From: Porphyromonadaceae bacterium
GTDB lineage: Bacteria; Bacteroidota; Bacteroidia; Bacteroidales; UBA12481
NCBI GenBank assembly: GCA_007280905.1
Contig: QYQM01000002.1
Location: 1-45,704 of the forward strand
Direction: 5' to 3'
Length of the DNA stretch: 45,704 nt
Each line of letters begins with the position of its first letter. The stretch's first letter is position 1. The position numbers and the translations under genes are program-made. Shown piece after piece: positions 7,892 to 17,775 of the stretch. The notes beneath the pieces are model-generated. The model saw only the letters and a program-made list of their open reading frames with translations. It did not search any database and was not told where the DNA came from.

Positions 7892-10012
7892 GTGGAGATA
7901 AAAAAATCCATATTATCACGGATTGGAGTGGTTTACGTTGTAACCTTCCTGGTTGCACTTGCCATTCTGGGACAGGTATTATATATCCAGATGGTGAGCG
8001 GTGAAACGCTGAGAGCTGAGGCTGAATCAGTCAGCGAAACTCACCGGGTGATTTCGTCCAGCCGCGGCAACATTCTGGCTCGCGATGAAAGCGCACTGGC
8101 CAGCTCTCTGCCACGGTATGATGTGGCCATGGATCCAAATAGTTCGGGGATGGATCAAACCTTATTAGATAAATATTTGCCTGACCTGGCTGCCGGTTTA
8201 AGCAGGATGTTCCCCGAAAAAACGGCTGCTCAGTATATTCAAATCATCCGGAAAGCCCGCAGCGAACGCAAACAATATGTTCTGCTTCATAAGGACGCTT
8301 CATTCGATGAAGCACGCATGATCCAAACGCTTCCATTGTTTAAACTGGGTCAATACAAAGGCGGACTGATACTCAACCCGGTCAGTAAACGTGAAAAGCC
8401 CTACCAGTTGCTGGCCAGCAGAACCATCGGGTATGTCAGCGAGGGCGAAACGGTAGTGGGCATCGAAGGTTCGTTTGACTATTTCCTTAAAGGCACCGAT
8501 GGAAGGCGATTGGAACAACGACTCGGCGGTGGCACCTGGATGCCTCTCAATACCGAAAATGAGATTGAACCGGTTGACGGCCTCGATGTCGTCACTACCC
8601 TGGATGTGAATTATCAGGATGTCGCCGAAACAGCCCTGCATGATTGCCTGATAACCTATCAGGCAGAGTATGGCTGCGCTGTCCTGATGGAAGTGAGTAC
8701 CGGTGAGATTTTGGCCATGGCCAATCTTGGACTGGCTGACGACGGAAACTACTATGAGATAAAGAATTACGCTATAAATGAATGTCTCGAACCGGGATCA
8801 ACCTTCAAGGTCCCTTCCATCATGGCCGCCCTCGAAGATGGATATGTTAAACCGACAGATACTATTCAAACCTATGGTGGTAAATTCTCGCTTCATAATC
8901 AGCCTATTATGGATGCACATACGGGTGGTTTCGGGTTGCTCACCGTTCAAGAGGTCGTCGAAAAATCCTCTAACATCGGGATGGCCAGGATCATTGATAA
9001 ATATTATAGTGCAAATCCGGAGCATTTTCTGGAACGCATATACGGAATGGGAATCAATAAACCACTGAACCTCGAAATCGAAGGGGGCCAGGATCCGCGG
9101 ATAAAGACCCCTGCAAGCAAAACCTGGTCGGTAGCAACGGTTACCTGGATGGCTTTTGGGTACGAGGTGGAATTAACTCCCCTCCAGATTCTGACTTTCT
9201 ATAATGCCATTGCCAACAACGGAACAATGGTCAAACCCAGATTGGTCAAATGCCTTAAATCTCATAGCCAGATTGTAAAATCCTATAAGACAGAAGTGCT
9301 GAAACCTTCTATCTGTTCAAAGGAAACACTGACCATAGTGAAAAGTATGCTTGAGGGTGCAGTTACCGATGGTACCGCCAAAAACCTGAAGAATGACCTC
9401 TATCCGATAGCCGGGAAAACAGGTACTGCTGTAATTTCCCAGGGAGCGAAAGGATACAAGAATGAAGGAGGAAGAAAAGATTACCGGGCTTCCTTTGTAG
9501 GCTATTTTCCGGCCGATAATCCCAGGTATAGCTGTATAGTGGTTGTTTCAAGGCCGACAGGTCCGTCCTATTACGGGGCTGTAGTTTCCGGCTCGGTATT
9601 TAAAGCGATATCCGATAAGGTCTTCGCTACGAACCTGGAAATGCAGAAAAATCTCACAGCCTCAAAAGATACATCGCTGGAAAGGATACCGGTGGTTTCC
9701 CCAGGCGATTGGTCAGATGCCAGTAAATTGCTGAAAAATCTGAATATCCTGGTCAGCGGCGGAAAACCGGCTCTTGTTTGGGCCCAGGTGATGCGCGATG
9801 GAGACAGGCTGCATGCAGAACCGGTTAATCAGAATGACTCCCTATTGCCAAGCTTTATAGGAATGGGTCTCAAAGATGTGCTTCCTGTCCTGGAAAACAT
9901 GGGCTACAAGGTTAAAATCAAAGGATCAGGAAGGATCATCTCACAATCACCGCCAGCGGGAACATCACGCGATTCGGTGGGTATCATTGAATTTCAACTC
10001 GCTGCCTTATGA
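7892..10012 (+). CDS. ftsI: Septal peptidoglycan transpeptidase FtsI/PBP3 with C-terminal PASTA domain
   Basis: Class B penicillin-binding protein of 706 residues. It has one N-terminal membrane anchor (residues ~9-30), then a pedestal domain. The transpeptidase domain has the three active-site motifs: STFK (SxxK, near residue 303), SSN (near 359) and KTG (near 508). The C-terminal ~65 residues form a PASTA-like domain (SFIGMGLKDVLPVLENMGY). The start codon is GTG. FtsI cross-links septal peptidoglycan in complex with FtsW. It begins 4 nt after the FtsL-like gene and overlaps murE by 4 nt (ATGA). Confidence 0.95.
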   Translation: MEIKKSILSRIGVVYVVTFLVALAILGQVLYIQMVSGETLRAEAESVSETHRVISSSRGNILARDESALASSLPRYDVAMDPNSSGMDQTLLDKYLPDLAAGLSRMFPEKTAAQYIQIIRKARSERKQYVLLHKDASFDEARMIQTLPLFKLGQYKGGLILNPVSKREKPYQLLASRTIGYVSEGETVVGIEGSFDYFLKGTDGRRLEQRLGGGTWMPLNTENEIEPVDGLDVVTTLDVNYQDVAETALHDCLITYQAEYGCAVLMEVSTGEILAMANLGLADDGNYYEIKNYAINECLEPGSTFKVPSIMAALEDGYVKPTDTIQTYGGKFSLHNQPIMDAHTGGFGLLTVQEVVEKSSNIGMARIIDKYYSANPEHFLERIYGMGINKPLNLEIEGGQDPRIKTPASKTWSVATVTWMAFGYEVELTPLQILTFYNAIANNGTMVKPRLVKCLKSHSQIVKSYKTEVLKPSICSKETLTIVKSMLEGAVTDGTAKNLKNDLYPIAGKTGTAVISQGAKGYKNEGGRKDYRASFVGYFPADNPRYSCIVVVSRPTGPSYYGAVVSGSVFKAISDKVFATNLEMQKNLTASKDTSLERIPVVSPGDWSDASKLLKNLNILVSGGKPALVWAQVMRDGDRLHAEPVNQNDSLLPSFIGMGLKDVLPVLENMGYKVKIKGSGRIISQSPPAGTSRDSVGIIEFQLAAL

Positions 10013-11469
10013 AAAAGTTCAGCGAACTTATCGGAAATATCAGATTAGTTGAACTCATCGGAGACCCGGAAGTCATGATCACCGGACTTACCCTTAATTC
10101 AAAGGAAGTTGCCCCCGGTATGCTGTTCGCTGCAATACGGGGTACCCACACCGATGGCCACAAATATATTGCTCAGGCTATTGAACAAGGTGCAACGGCG
10201 ATCCTGTGTGAACAATTACCTTCATTTGATACCGGAAAAACCTTGATGGTCCAGGTGGAAAATGTAGGTCGATCGATCGGACCATTGGCTTCGGCCTATT
10301 TCGATCATCCATCGGAATCGCTTAAAGTAGTAGGTGTTACCGGAACAAATGGAAAAACAACCATTGCCACGCTCCTATATAAACTGTTTGAAAATTTGGG
10401 CTATCCATCAGGACTTATTTCCACGATTCGTGTTTGTACCCATCTTGATTCAACGGATGCCACGCGTACTACCCCTGATGCCATAACTTTTCAGCGCTAT
10501 CTGGCCGATATGGTTAAGGCCGGGTGCCACTATGTTTTTGTGGAGGTTTCCTCCCATGCCATGGATCAGCATAGGGTGGAGGGAGTCAGATTTGCCGGCG
10601 GCATTTTTACCAATCTTACCCGAGATCATCTGGATTATCATATTGATTTTCAGTCCTATCTGAAAGCTAAGAAATCATTTTTTGATCAGCTTGGTAGCCA
10701 GGCATTTGCACTTACAAATAGGGAGGACCGGAATGGCATGGTGATGTTTCAGAATTGTATAGCACGTAAGTATTCTTACACCACCAGGGGCTCTGCAGAT
10801 TTTGAGGGACGGATGATTGAGCAGCATATAGACGGAATGTTGGTTTCCTTCGACTCTAAAGAGGTTTGGATACGGTTTATCGGACGGTACAATGTATCCA
10901 ATCTGCTGGCTGTATACAGTACTGCCAGGTTGCTCGGGCAGGATCAAACCGATATTCTGACTCAGCTGAGCCGGCTGGAACCCGTTGAAGGAAGGCTTGA
11001 AACGATTCTCCTGGGCAATGAAAGAATCGGAATCGTGGATTATGCACATACCCCTGATGCCCTGGAAAATGTTTTGACCACCCTGGTGGAACTGAAAAAG
11101 GAAGATACCCGGATTATCACCGTATTCGGAGCAGGCGGCGACCGCGACCGCGGGAAACGGCCGTTGATGGCTGAAGTTGCCTGCCGGTTGAGCGATCAGG
11201 TTATCATTACTTCGGATAACCCGAGAACAGAAGACCCAGAAAAAATCCTCGACGATGTCCGGAAGGGTATTCCGGCAGGAACTGAAGCCCGGGTGCTGAG
11301 CATTACTAACCGCCATGAGGCCATAAAAACCGCCGTTGCCCTCGCACGCAAAGGTGATATTGTCCTGTTGGCGGGTAAAGGCCATGAAACCTACCAGGAA
11401 ATCAATGGGGTGAAGAACCACTTTGATGACCGCGAAGAACTTGCAAACCTCAGTTCCCTGAAACCCTGA
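10009..11469 (+). CDS. murE: UDP-MurNAc-L-Ala-D-Glu--meso-diaminopimelate ligase
   Basis: Mur ligase that adds the third amino acid of the stem peptide. The ATP-binding loop is GTNGKTT (~residue 111). The motif DNPR near residue 403 is the determinant for meso-diaminopimelate rather than lysine, so this organism probably has mDAP-type peptidoglycan. The C-terminal GKGHETYQ block is also present. Its 486-residue length is normal. The last codons run into a CCCTGAAA octamer repeat that continues past the stop. Confidence 0.96.
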   Translation: MKKFSELIGNIRLVELIGDPEVMITGLTLNSKEVAPGMLFAAIRGTHTDGHKYIAQAIEQGATAILCEQLPSFDTGKTLMVQVENVGRSIGPLASAYFDHPSESLKVVGVTGTNGKTTIATLLYKLFENLGYPSGLISTIRVCTHLDSTDATRTTPDAITFQRYLADMVKAGCHYVFVEVSSHAMDQHRVEGVRFAGGIFTNLTRDHLDYHIDFQSYLKAKKSFFDQLGSQAFALTNREDRNGMVMFQNCIARKYSYTTRGSADFEGRMIEQHIDGMLVSFDSKEVWIRFIGRYNVSNLLAVYSTARLLGQDQTDILTQLSRLEPVEGRLETILLGNERIGIVDYAHTPDALENVLTTLVELKKEDTRIITVFGAGGDRDRGKRPLMAEVACRLSDQVIITSDNPRTEDPEKILDDVRKGIPAGTEARVLSITNRHEAIKTAVALARKGDIVLLAGKGHETYQEINGVKNHFDDREELANLSSLKP

Positions 11470-11479
11470 AACCCTGAAA
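11456..11479 (+). repeat. Octamer repeat (CCCTGAAA)x3 at the murE 3' end
   Basis: Three perfect CCCTGAAA units at 11456-11463, 11464-11471 and 11472-11479 span the last murE codons, its TGA stop and the gap up to the mraY ATG at 11482. One of several short tandem repeats placed at gene 3' ends in this window. Confidence 0.9.
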
Positions 11480-11481
11480 CT

Positions 11482-12738
11482 ATGCTCTACTTCCTCTTCA
11501 CCTGGCTTGATCGTTATAACCTCGCAGGGGCGGGCTTGTTCCAGTACATCTCGTTTCGGTCTGCCATGGCGCTAATTACGGCATTGATCGTATCGATGCT
11601 GTTCGGGAAACGGATCATCAATTACCTCCGGGCTAAACAGGTGGGTGAGTCGGTGCGGGATCTGGGTCTCGATCGACAGATGCAAAAGACCGGTACCCCC
11701 ACCATGGGAGGAATCATCATTCTGGCAGCGATCCTGTTGCCAACCTTGCTCTTCGCAAAATTGAATAACATCTATATCATCCTGATGCTTTTAACGACAA
11801 CATGGCTGGGGTTGATAGGCTTTTTGGATGATTATATCAAAGTATTTAAAAAAAATAAGTCTGGATTAGCCGCCCGCTTCAAGATTGTAGGCCAGGTGAG
11901 CCTGGGTTTGATTGTTGGCCTGATCATGTTCTTTCAGAAAGACGTTGTTGTGGGTGATAAAATTCCGGTTAAAACTGCTGATATTACTGTTAAAGATAGC
12001 GTTTTAAACATAAGGGTGGGGGATAAGGATGGGCTGACTTATAAATATGTTGAGAGCAGGGGACCCACCACCACCATCCCGTTTGTTAAAAACAATGAAT
12101 TTAATTACCAATGGCTGGTGAGCTGGATGGGCGAAAATGGTATCCGCTGGACCTGGGCCGTATTCGTTTTAGCAGTCATCCTGATCCTGACATTCATCAG
12201 CAACGGTGCCAATTTAACAGATGGACTGGATGGCCTGGCAACGGGATCATCAGCGATTATGGGAGCAACACTCGGCATTCTGGCTTATGTGTCGGGGAAC
12301 TATGAACTCGCACATTATCTGAATATTATGTATATCCCCTACTCAGGGGAACTCGCCGTATTTGTATCGGCCTTTATCGGAGCAACCGTAGGATTCCTCT
12401 GGTACAATTCATACCCTGCCCAGGTTTTTATGGGAGATACCGGAAGCCTTGCCCTGGGGGGGATCATTGCCGTTTTTGCGATACTCATCCGGAAGGAACT
12501 TTTTATTCCGATCCTCTGCGGGGTGTTCCTGGTCGAAAATGTTTCCGTGATGATGCAGGTGGGTTGGTTCAAGTATACACGCAAACGCTTTGGAGTGGGC
12601 AGGAGAATTTTCCTGATGGCTCCGCTGCATCACCATTTTCAGAAGAAGGGTTATGCCGAGCCTAAGATTGTTATACGATTCCTGATTATCGGCCTCCTGC
12701 TCGCAGTAATCACAGTAGTAACCCTAAAAATCAGATAG
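11482..12738 (+). CDS. mraY: Phospho-N-acetylmuramoyl-pentapeptide transferase
   Basis: Polytopic inner-membrane enzyme that makes lipid I from UDP-MurNAc-pentapeptide and undecaprenyl phosphate. Conserved motifs seen: the acidic LDDYIKV, the [10 protein letters not shown] loop, the FMGDTGS loop and [10 protein letters not shown] near the C-terminus. At 418 residues it is ~50-60 longer than E. coli MraY. The extra part lies at about residues 155-215 (hydrophilic, rich in DKD and VES) between membrane segments, and I recall such an insertion as typical of Bacteroidota. Starts 12 nt after murE. Confidence 0.96.
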   Translation: MLYFLFTWLDRYNLAGAGLFQYISFRSAMALITALIVSMLFGKRIINYLRAKQVGESVRDLGLDRQMQKTGTPTMGGIIILAAILLPTLLFAKLNNIYIILMLLTTTWLGLIGFLDDYIKVFKKNKSGLAARFKIVGQVSLGLIVGLIMFFQKDVVVGDKIPVKTADITVKDSVLNIRVGDKDGLTYKYVESRGPTTTIPFVKNNEFNYQWLVSWMGENGIRWTWAVFVLAVILILTFISNGANLTDGLDGLATGSSAIMGATLGILAYVSGNYELAHYLNIMYIPYSGELAVFVSAFIGATVGFLWYNSYPAQVFMGDTGSLALGGIIAVFAILIRKELFIPILCGVFLVENVSVMMQVGWFKYTRKRFGVGRRIFLMAPLHHHFQKKGYAEPKIVIRFLIIGLLLAVITVVTLKIR

Positions 12739-12740
12739 TC

Positions 12741-14078
12741 TTGGCAGAGAAGATCGTCATATTGGGGGCTGGTGAAAGCGGTGTGGGATCAGCAATCCTG
12801 GCCCGAAAGGCAGGATTTTCTGTGCTGGTATCGGATGCCGGAAAGATCAAGCCCGATTACAAACAGACTTTGCTGGATATGGATGTTGAATTTGAGGAAG
12901 GCGGTCATACCGAATCCCGGATTTTGGAAGCGAATACAGTGATCAAGAGCCCGGGTATTCCCGACAAAGTACCGCTGATCAAGTTGTTGCATGAAAAAGG
13001 AGTACCAGTTATCTCAGAACTGGAATTTGCGGCCAGGTATTCACATGCTAAACGCATCTGTATAACCGGCAGTAACGGAAAAACCACCACCGCATTGATG
13101 ACTTACCACATACTGAAAGAGGCAGGTCTTAATGTCGGATTGGCCGGCAACATTGGTCAAAGCTTTGCCCGCCAGGTGGCTGAACAGGATTTTGATTATT
13201 ATGTTCTCGAAGTTTCGAGTTTTCAACTCGACGGGATGTATGATTTCAGGGCGGATATCGCTATCCTGATGAATATTACGCCGGATCATCTCGACAGGTA
13301 CGGGTATAATTTCCAGAATTATATCGATAGTAAATTCCGGATTATCCGGAATATGAGGCCCGAGGATCATTTTATCTTCTGCGGAGATGACCCGGTTATC
13401 CGGCAGGAAATGGCCAAACATCAGATTCTGCCCCGGAAATTACCCTTTGGATTTGATCAGATCTATAACCCGGGCGCCTGGGTGGAAGGCGATGAACTAA
13501 ACATTGTCATTAATAATAATCCTTTCAATATGTCAATATTTGATCTTTCAATGCAAGGAAAGCACAATGCTTACAATTCCATGGCATCCGGAATTGCATC
13601 GCGCGTGCTTGACATCCGAAAAGAAGCAATCCGTGAATGCCTGACCGACTTTCAGGGAGTCGAGCATCGCCTTGAATCGGTTATCAAGGTACACGGCATT
13701 GAATTCATCAATGATTCAAAGGCCACCAATGTTAATTCCACCTGGTATGCAATGGAATCGATGAAAGGCAAGGTCGTCTGGATTGTTGGGGGGGTTGATA
13801 AGGGTAACGATTATTCGATACTCCATCCGCTGGTCCGCGAAAAGGTTAAATCCATCGTTTGTCTGGGCAGAGACAATTCCAAAATCCACCAATCGTTCGA
13901 TGATCTGATCGATACCGTGGTTGATGCGGATAATATGGAGGAGGCCGTTCGTACCGCATATTACCTGGCCGAAGAGGGGAATATTGTGCTGCTTTCGCCT
14001 TGCTGCGCCAGTTTTGATCTTTTTGAAAACTATGAAGATCGCGGACGGCAATTCAAAAACGCCGTTCGTAACCTCTGA
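12741..14078 (+). CDS. murD: UDP-N-acetylmuramoyl-L-alanine--D-glutamate ligase
   Basis: Cytoplasmic Mur ligase that adds D-glutamate. It starts with a UDP-binding Rossmann segment (IVILGAGESGVGSAI), and its ATP loop is GSNGKTT near residue 111. The ligase C-domain carries FINDSKATN and VWIVGGVDKG. The start codon is TTG, two bases after the mraY stop, which gives the expected N-terminus MAEKIVILGAG. Its 445-residue length is normal. Confidence 0.96.
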   Translation: MAEKIVILGAGESGVGSAILARKAGFSVLVSDAGKIKPDYKQTLLDMDVEFEEGGHTESRILEANTVIKSPGIPDKVPLIKLLHEKGVPVISELEFAARYSHAKRICITGSNGKTTTALMTYHILKEAGLNVGLAGNIGQSFARQVAEQDFDYYVLEVSSFQLDGMYDFRADIAILMNITPDHLDRYGYNFQNYIDSKFRIIRNMRPEDHFIFCGDDPVIRQEMAKHQILPRKLPFGFDQIYNPGAWVEGDELNIVINNNPFNMSIFDLSMQGKHNAYNSMASGIASRVLDIRKEAIRECLTDFQGVEHRLESVIKVHGIEFINDSKATNVNSTWYAMESMKGKVVWIVGGVDKGNDYSILHPLVREKVKSIVCLGRDNSKIHQSFDDLIDTVVDADNMEEAVRTAYYLAEEGNIVLLSPCCASFDLFENYEDRGRQFKNAVRNL

Positions 14079-14106
14079 TTCATCAATTCTAAATAATCAA
14101 TCGTAC

Positions 14107-15255
14107 ATGCGCAACATCCTGCAACTGTTTAAAGGCGATCGCGTGATCTGGGTGTTAATGGTATTTCTGACTATCTATTCAGGAATAGCGGTGGCCAGTT
14201 CGGTTGCAGCCCTGGCTTATCGCGACGGTGGGAATGTTACCATGCATATCGTCCGGCATGTTGGTTTCCTTGTTGTAGGTTGGTTTATCATTTATATAAT
14301 CCATAAAGTTCCATATAAATATTACAGCAGTTTAGCCAATTTGATTTTGGCGATCGCTGTTATCCTCCTGATTTATACGCTTGCTTTCGGCGTACATCTG
14401 AATGAAGCAACACGGTCGGTGAGAATTCCCGGCACCGGCATAACTTTTCAAAGTTCCGATTTTGCGAAAATAGCCCTGATTATTTTTGTGGCACGCTTTC
14501 TCAGTCGGAACCAGACTGAAATACAGGATTTTAAGAAAGGATTTTTGCCTGTATTGCTGGTCATCGGCCTGGTTTGTGCTTTAATCCTGCCTGAAAATTT
14601 TTCGACTGCCTTTATTCTGTTCGCTACCAGCCTGGTTTTACTTTTTATCGGCCGGGTAAAGGTTAAATATCTTTTAGGCCTGGTGGGAGCAGGTATCCTG
14701 CTTCTTACGATTTTTGTCATCATCGGAAAGGTCACCGGTGCCAGTATTCGCGAGGAGACCTGGCAAAACCGCATAGAACAGCATTTCTCAAAAGATTCTA
14801 ATCCCGAGGAAAAATTTCAGTCGGATAAAGCCAAAATTGCTATCGCCAACGGAGGAATGTTCGGAAAATTCGCTGGACACAGTACTCAGCGCCGTTCCCT
14901 TCCTCAGGCATATTCCGACTTTATTTTCGCGATAGTCATTGAAGAATACGGTTTCCTGTTCGGGGCTTTTCCCCTGGTGTTTATCTACCTGATCTTACTT
15001 TACCGGGCGGGGGTGATCGTCAGAAAATGCGACCGCACATTCCCTGCTTTTCTGGTAATAGGATTGATGATAGGCCTGGTGATGCAGGCAATGGTTAATA
15101 TGGGGGTGTCGTCAGGATTGTTGCCGGTAACCGGCCAGCCATTGCCCTGGGTCAGCCGCGGAGGGACTTCGATCCTCTTTATGGCGCTTTCGATGGGAAT
15201 AATCCTTGGAGTCAGCAGATCAGTAGAAGAGGAGGCTTCAGTTGAAGAAGAATAG
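14107..15255 (+). CDS. ftsW: Septal peptidoglycan glycosyltransferase FtsW (SEDS family)
   Basis: SEDS-family polytopic membrane protein that polymerises lipid II at the septum with FtsI. Family marks include FQSSDFAKIAL, LILPENFSTAFIL and, near the C-terminus, the glycine/serine-rich PWVSRGGTSILF. About ten hydrophobic segments are visible. I start at ATG 14107 (MRNILQLFKGDRVIW), which gives 382 residues. The in-frame extension back to 13921 would overlap murD by over 150 nt and reads as a murD shadow. The end overlaps murG by 14 nt. Confidence 0.95.
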   Translation: MRNILQLFKGDRVIWVLMVFLTIYSGIAVASSVAALAYRDGGNVTMHIVRHVGFLVVGWFIIYIIHKVPYKYYSSLANLILAIAVILLIYTLAFGVHLNEATRSVRIPGTGITFQSSDFAKIALIIFVARFLSRNQTEIQDFKKGFLPVLLVIGLVCALILPENFSTAFILFATSLVLLFIGRVKVKYLLGLVGAGILLLTIFVIIGKVTGASIREETWQNRIEQHFSKDSNPEEKFQSDKAKIAIANGGMFGKFAGHSTQRRSLPQAYSDFIFAIVIEEYGFLFGAFPLVFIYLILLYRAGVIVRKCDRTFPAFLVIGLMIGLVMQAMVNMGVSSGLLPVTGQPLPWVSRGGTSILFMALSMGIILGVSRSVEEEASVEEE

Positions 15256-16360
15256 ACCATATCGGATCATCCTGAGCGGCGGAGGCACCGGCGGGCATAT
15301 ATTTCCCGCTATTGCAATTGCCAATGAACTCAGGGCGCTGGACCCTTCGGTGGAGATTCTTTTTGTGGGTGCATCAGGTAAAATGGAGATGGATAAGGTT
15401 CCCCGTGCAGGATATAAAATCATCGGATTGCCGGTATCGGCCTTCCACCGGAGATTGTCGGTTAAAAACCTGATGTTTCCCTTCCGCTTACTGGTGAGCA
15501 TGATTAAAGCAGCAAAGTTAATCAGGGAATTTAAACCCGATCTGGTCATCGGAACCGGTGGGTTCGCGAGTGGTCCGGTTTTACGTGTGGCAGCAAGGAA
15601 AAGCATCTCCACCCTGATTCAGGAGCAGAACTCATTTCCGGGAATAACAAACCGGTTGCTTTCACAAAAGGTTAGCCGGATCTGCGTGGCCTACCCCGGG
15701 ATGGATCGCTATTTCCCGTCGGAAAAAATTGTGCTGACCGGAAATCCGGTTCGCACAGATCTCCGGATCCCGGAAAACCGGATACATGAAGCACGAACCT
15801 GGTTCAACATAAACAGCGACCTGCCTGTGATCCTGATTTTCGGCGGAAGTCAGGGTGCGAGGACCATTAATCATAGTCTTTTCTCACATATCGACAAACT
15901 GGCCCATTCTCCCGTTGAGATTTTATGGCAGGCGGGCACCCCATTCTTCAATACCGCCAAAGGAGCCGCTGATGCTTGTGGTACCGGCAATATCAGGGTT
16001 TTAGAGTTTATTCATGAGATGAATTTCGCTTATGCTCTTGCCAGTCTCGTGGTCTGCCGTTCCGGAGCTATTACCTTATCGGAGCTGGCTTTGCTTGGCA
16101 AACCGGCCATCCTGATCCCTCTACACAGTGCCGCAGAAAATCACCAGTCAAAAAATGCCCGCGCATACGTGGATGCCGGCGCAGCAATGCTGATTACTGA
16201 TACTGAGGCTCCTGATCAGCTTGTTGATAACATGCTTGCACTCATCAATGACAAGGCCCGGCTCACTTCGATGTCCAACCAAATGATCCGGTTCGCAAAA
16301 CCCAACGCAGTGAATGAAATTGCCAAACAAGCCTTCAACCTCTTAACTCACAACTCATAA
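15242..16360 (+). CDS. murG: UDP-GlcNAc--lipid I N-acetylglucosaminyltransferase
   Basis: GT-B glycosyltransferase that converts lipid I to lipid II on the inner face of the membrane. The N-terminal loop is GGGTGGHIFPA. The donor-site region includes GGSQGARTIN, CRSGAITLSEL and PLHSAAENHQ. The start is a TTG inside ftsW (14-nt overlap), giving the N-terminus MKKNRPYRIILSGGG. The final residues (LLTHNS) are encoded by AACTCnn heptamers that continue up to murC. Confidence 0.96.
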   Translation: MKKNRPYRIILSGGGTGGHIFPAIAIANELRALDPSVEILFVGASGKMEMDKVPRAGYKIIGLPVSAFHRRLSVKNLMFPFRLLVSMIKAAKLIREFKPDLVIGTGGFASGPVLRVAARKSISTLIQEQNSFPGITNRLLSQKVSRICVAYPGMDRYFPSEKIVLTGNPVRTDLRIPENRIHEARTWFNINSDLPVILIFGGSQGARTINHSLFSHIDKLAHSPVEILWQAGTPFFNTAKGAADACGTGNIRVLEFIHEMNFAYALASLVVCRSGAITLSELALLGKPAILIPLHSAAENHQSKNARAYVDAGAAMLITDTEAPDQLVDNMLALINDKARLTSMSNQMIRFAKPNAVNEIAKQAFNLLTHNS

Positions 16361-16379
16361 CTCTAAACTCTTAACTCTC
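16345..16379 (+). repeat. Degenerate heptamer repeat (AACTCnn)x5 at the murG-murC junction
   Basis: Five consecutive 7-bp units beginning AACTC (16345, 16352, 16359, 16366 and 16373) fill the last murG codons and the whole gap up to the murC ATG at 16381. The last two bases of each unit vary (AC, AT, TA, TT, TC). Confidence 0.85.
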
Positions 16380-16380
16380 T

Positions 16381-17775
16381 ATGTTACTTGACCGCATACA
16401 ACGTGTTTATTTCCTCGGAATAGGGGGCATCGGAATGAGCTCCCTGGCGCGGTTCTTCCGCAGTCGCGGTATTGCTGTTGCCGGATATGACCGGACTCAA
16501 ACACCATTAACGCGGGCGCTCGAATCCGAAGGCATCAATATACATTATGAAGACAATCCGGAACAAATCCCGTTTGCCATTCAGAAACATCCGTCGGAAC
16601 CGGAGACGCTGATCATATACACTCCGGCGATACCAAAGGATATGCTGGAACTGAACTATTTTATTGACAACGGATATCTGCTTCATAAAAGATCTGAAAT
16701 ACTGGGACTGATCACGCGAAACTACGATAGCCTCGCCGTTGCCGGAACACACGGGAAGTCAACTGTTACAGCCATGATTGCTCAGATCCTGATTGAATCT
16801 GGTGAGGGTTGCACTGCTTTTCTGGGTGCAATCAGCAAGAGCATGAACAGCAATCTGGTGCTTTCTGATCTGTCGCGATGGGCGGTTGTTGAGGCCGATG
16901 AGTTCGACCGGTCGTTCCTGCAGCTCGATCCCTTTATGGCCTGCATAACGTCGATGGATCCCGATCACTTGGATATTTATGGGGATTATGAGACGCTTGT
17001 AAAAGGATATACGGATTTTGTTAACCGGGTAAAACCGCAATCAAAATTGCTGATTAAGCAAGGATTACACCTTCAGCCTGATTCCGCACGGAAGCAGAAA
17101 GTATTGACTTATAGTCTAGATAGCGTGGATTCTGATTATCATGCCCGGAATATCCGGCAGGTTGAACTGGGTTACCGTTTTGATCTGGTAACCCCGGACG
17201 GAATGGTTAAAGATTTACTCACGCATATACCGGGTATTACAAACGTTGAAAATGCGGTGGCTGCAGCGGCTCTCACACTGATGGCCGGAATCAGTGAGGA
17301 TGGAATTCGTAAGGGAATTGAGGCATTTGCAGGACTGGTGAGAAGGTTCGATGTCAGGTTCAACAAGAGCGGAGTCGTTTACATCGACGATTATGCTCAT
17401 CATCCAAATGAAATAAATGCATTGATCCGCTCCATACGGCTGCTCTTTCCCGATCGTAAAATAACCGGGATATTCCAGCCGCACTTATATTCAAGAACAC
17501 GCGATTTTGCCGGCGGATTTGCTGAATCACTTGGAAAACTGGATGAACTGATCCTGCTCGACCTTTACCCGGCCCGCGAAAAGCCTATCCCGGGTGTTGA
17601 TTCGAAAACGATATTCGACCGGGTAGAGCTGAAAGCTAAGCGGTTGTGCGCTAAGAAGGATCTGATTAAAACTCTTGAATCGGTCCAGCCTGAGATTCTG
17701 TTGACCATCGGTGCCGGAGATATCGACCAACTGTGCGGTCCTATCATTAAATACCTGGAAGAGCATGTGGCGTAA
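16381..17775 (+). CDS. murC: UDP-N-acetylmuramate--L-alanine ligase
   Basis: Mur ligase that adds the first stem amino acid, L-alanine. N-terminal UDP-binding segment FLGIGGIGMSSLARFF; ATP loop GTHGKST; substrate-site DEFDRSFL; and the C-domain YIDDYAHHPNEI. Its 464-residue length is normal. The gene ends 11 nt inside ftsQ. Confidence 0.96.
   Translation: MLLDRIQRVYFLGIGGIGMSSLARFFRSRGIAVAGYDRTQTPLTRALESEGINIHYEDNPEQIPFAIQKHPSEPETLIIYTPAIPKDMLELNYFIDNGYLLHKRSEILGLITRNYDSLAVAGTHGKSTVTAMIAQILIESGEGCTAFLGAISKSMNSNLVLSDLSRWAVVEADEFDRSFLQLDPFMACITSMDPDHLDIYGDYETLVKGYTDFVNRVKPQSKLLIKQGLHLQPDSARKQKVLTYSLDSVDSDYHARNIRQVELGYRFDLVTPDGMVKDLLTHIPGITNVENAVAAAALTLMAGISEDGIRKGIEAFAGLVRRFDVRFNKSGVVYIDDYAHHPNEINALIRSIRLLFPDRKITGIFQPHLYSRTRDFAGGFAESLGKLDELILLDLYPAREKPIPGVDSKTIFDRVELKAKRLCAKKDLIKTLESVQPEILLTIGAGDIDQLCGPIIKYLEEHVA

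Noticed and set aside
10675-11421. 248-residue minus-strand frame opposite murE
   Set aside because: Lies wholly inside a clear murE on the other strand; composition is that of an antisense shadow.
13921-14106. N-terminal extension of ftsW into murD
   Set aside because: Overlaps murD by over 150 nt and reads as a frame shift of murD; the ATG at 14107 gives a normal FtsW start.
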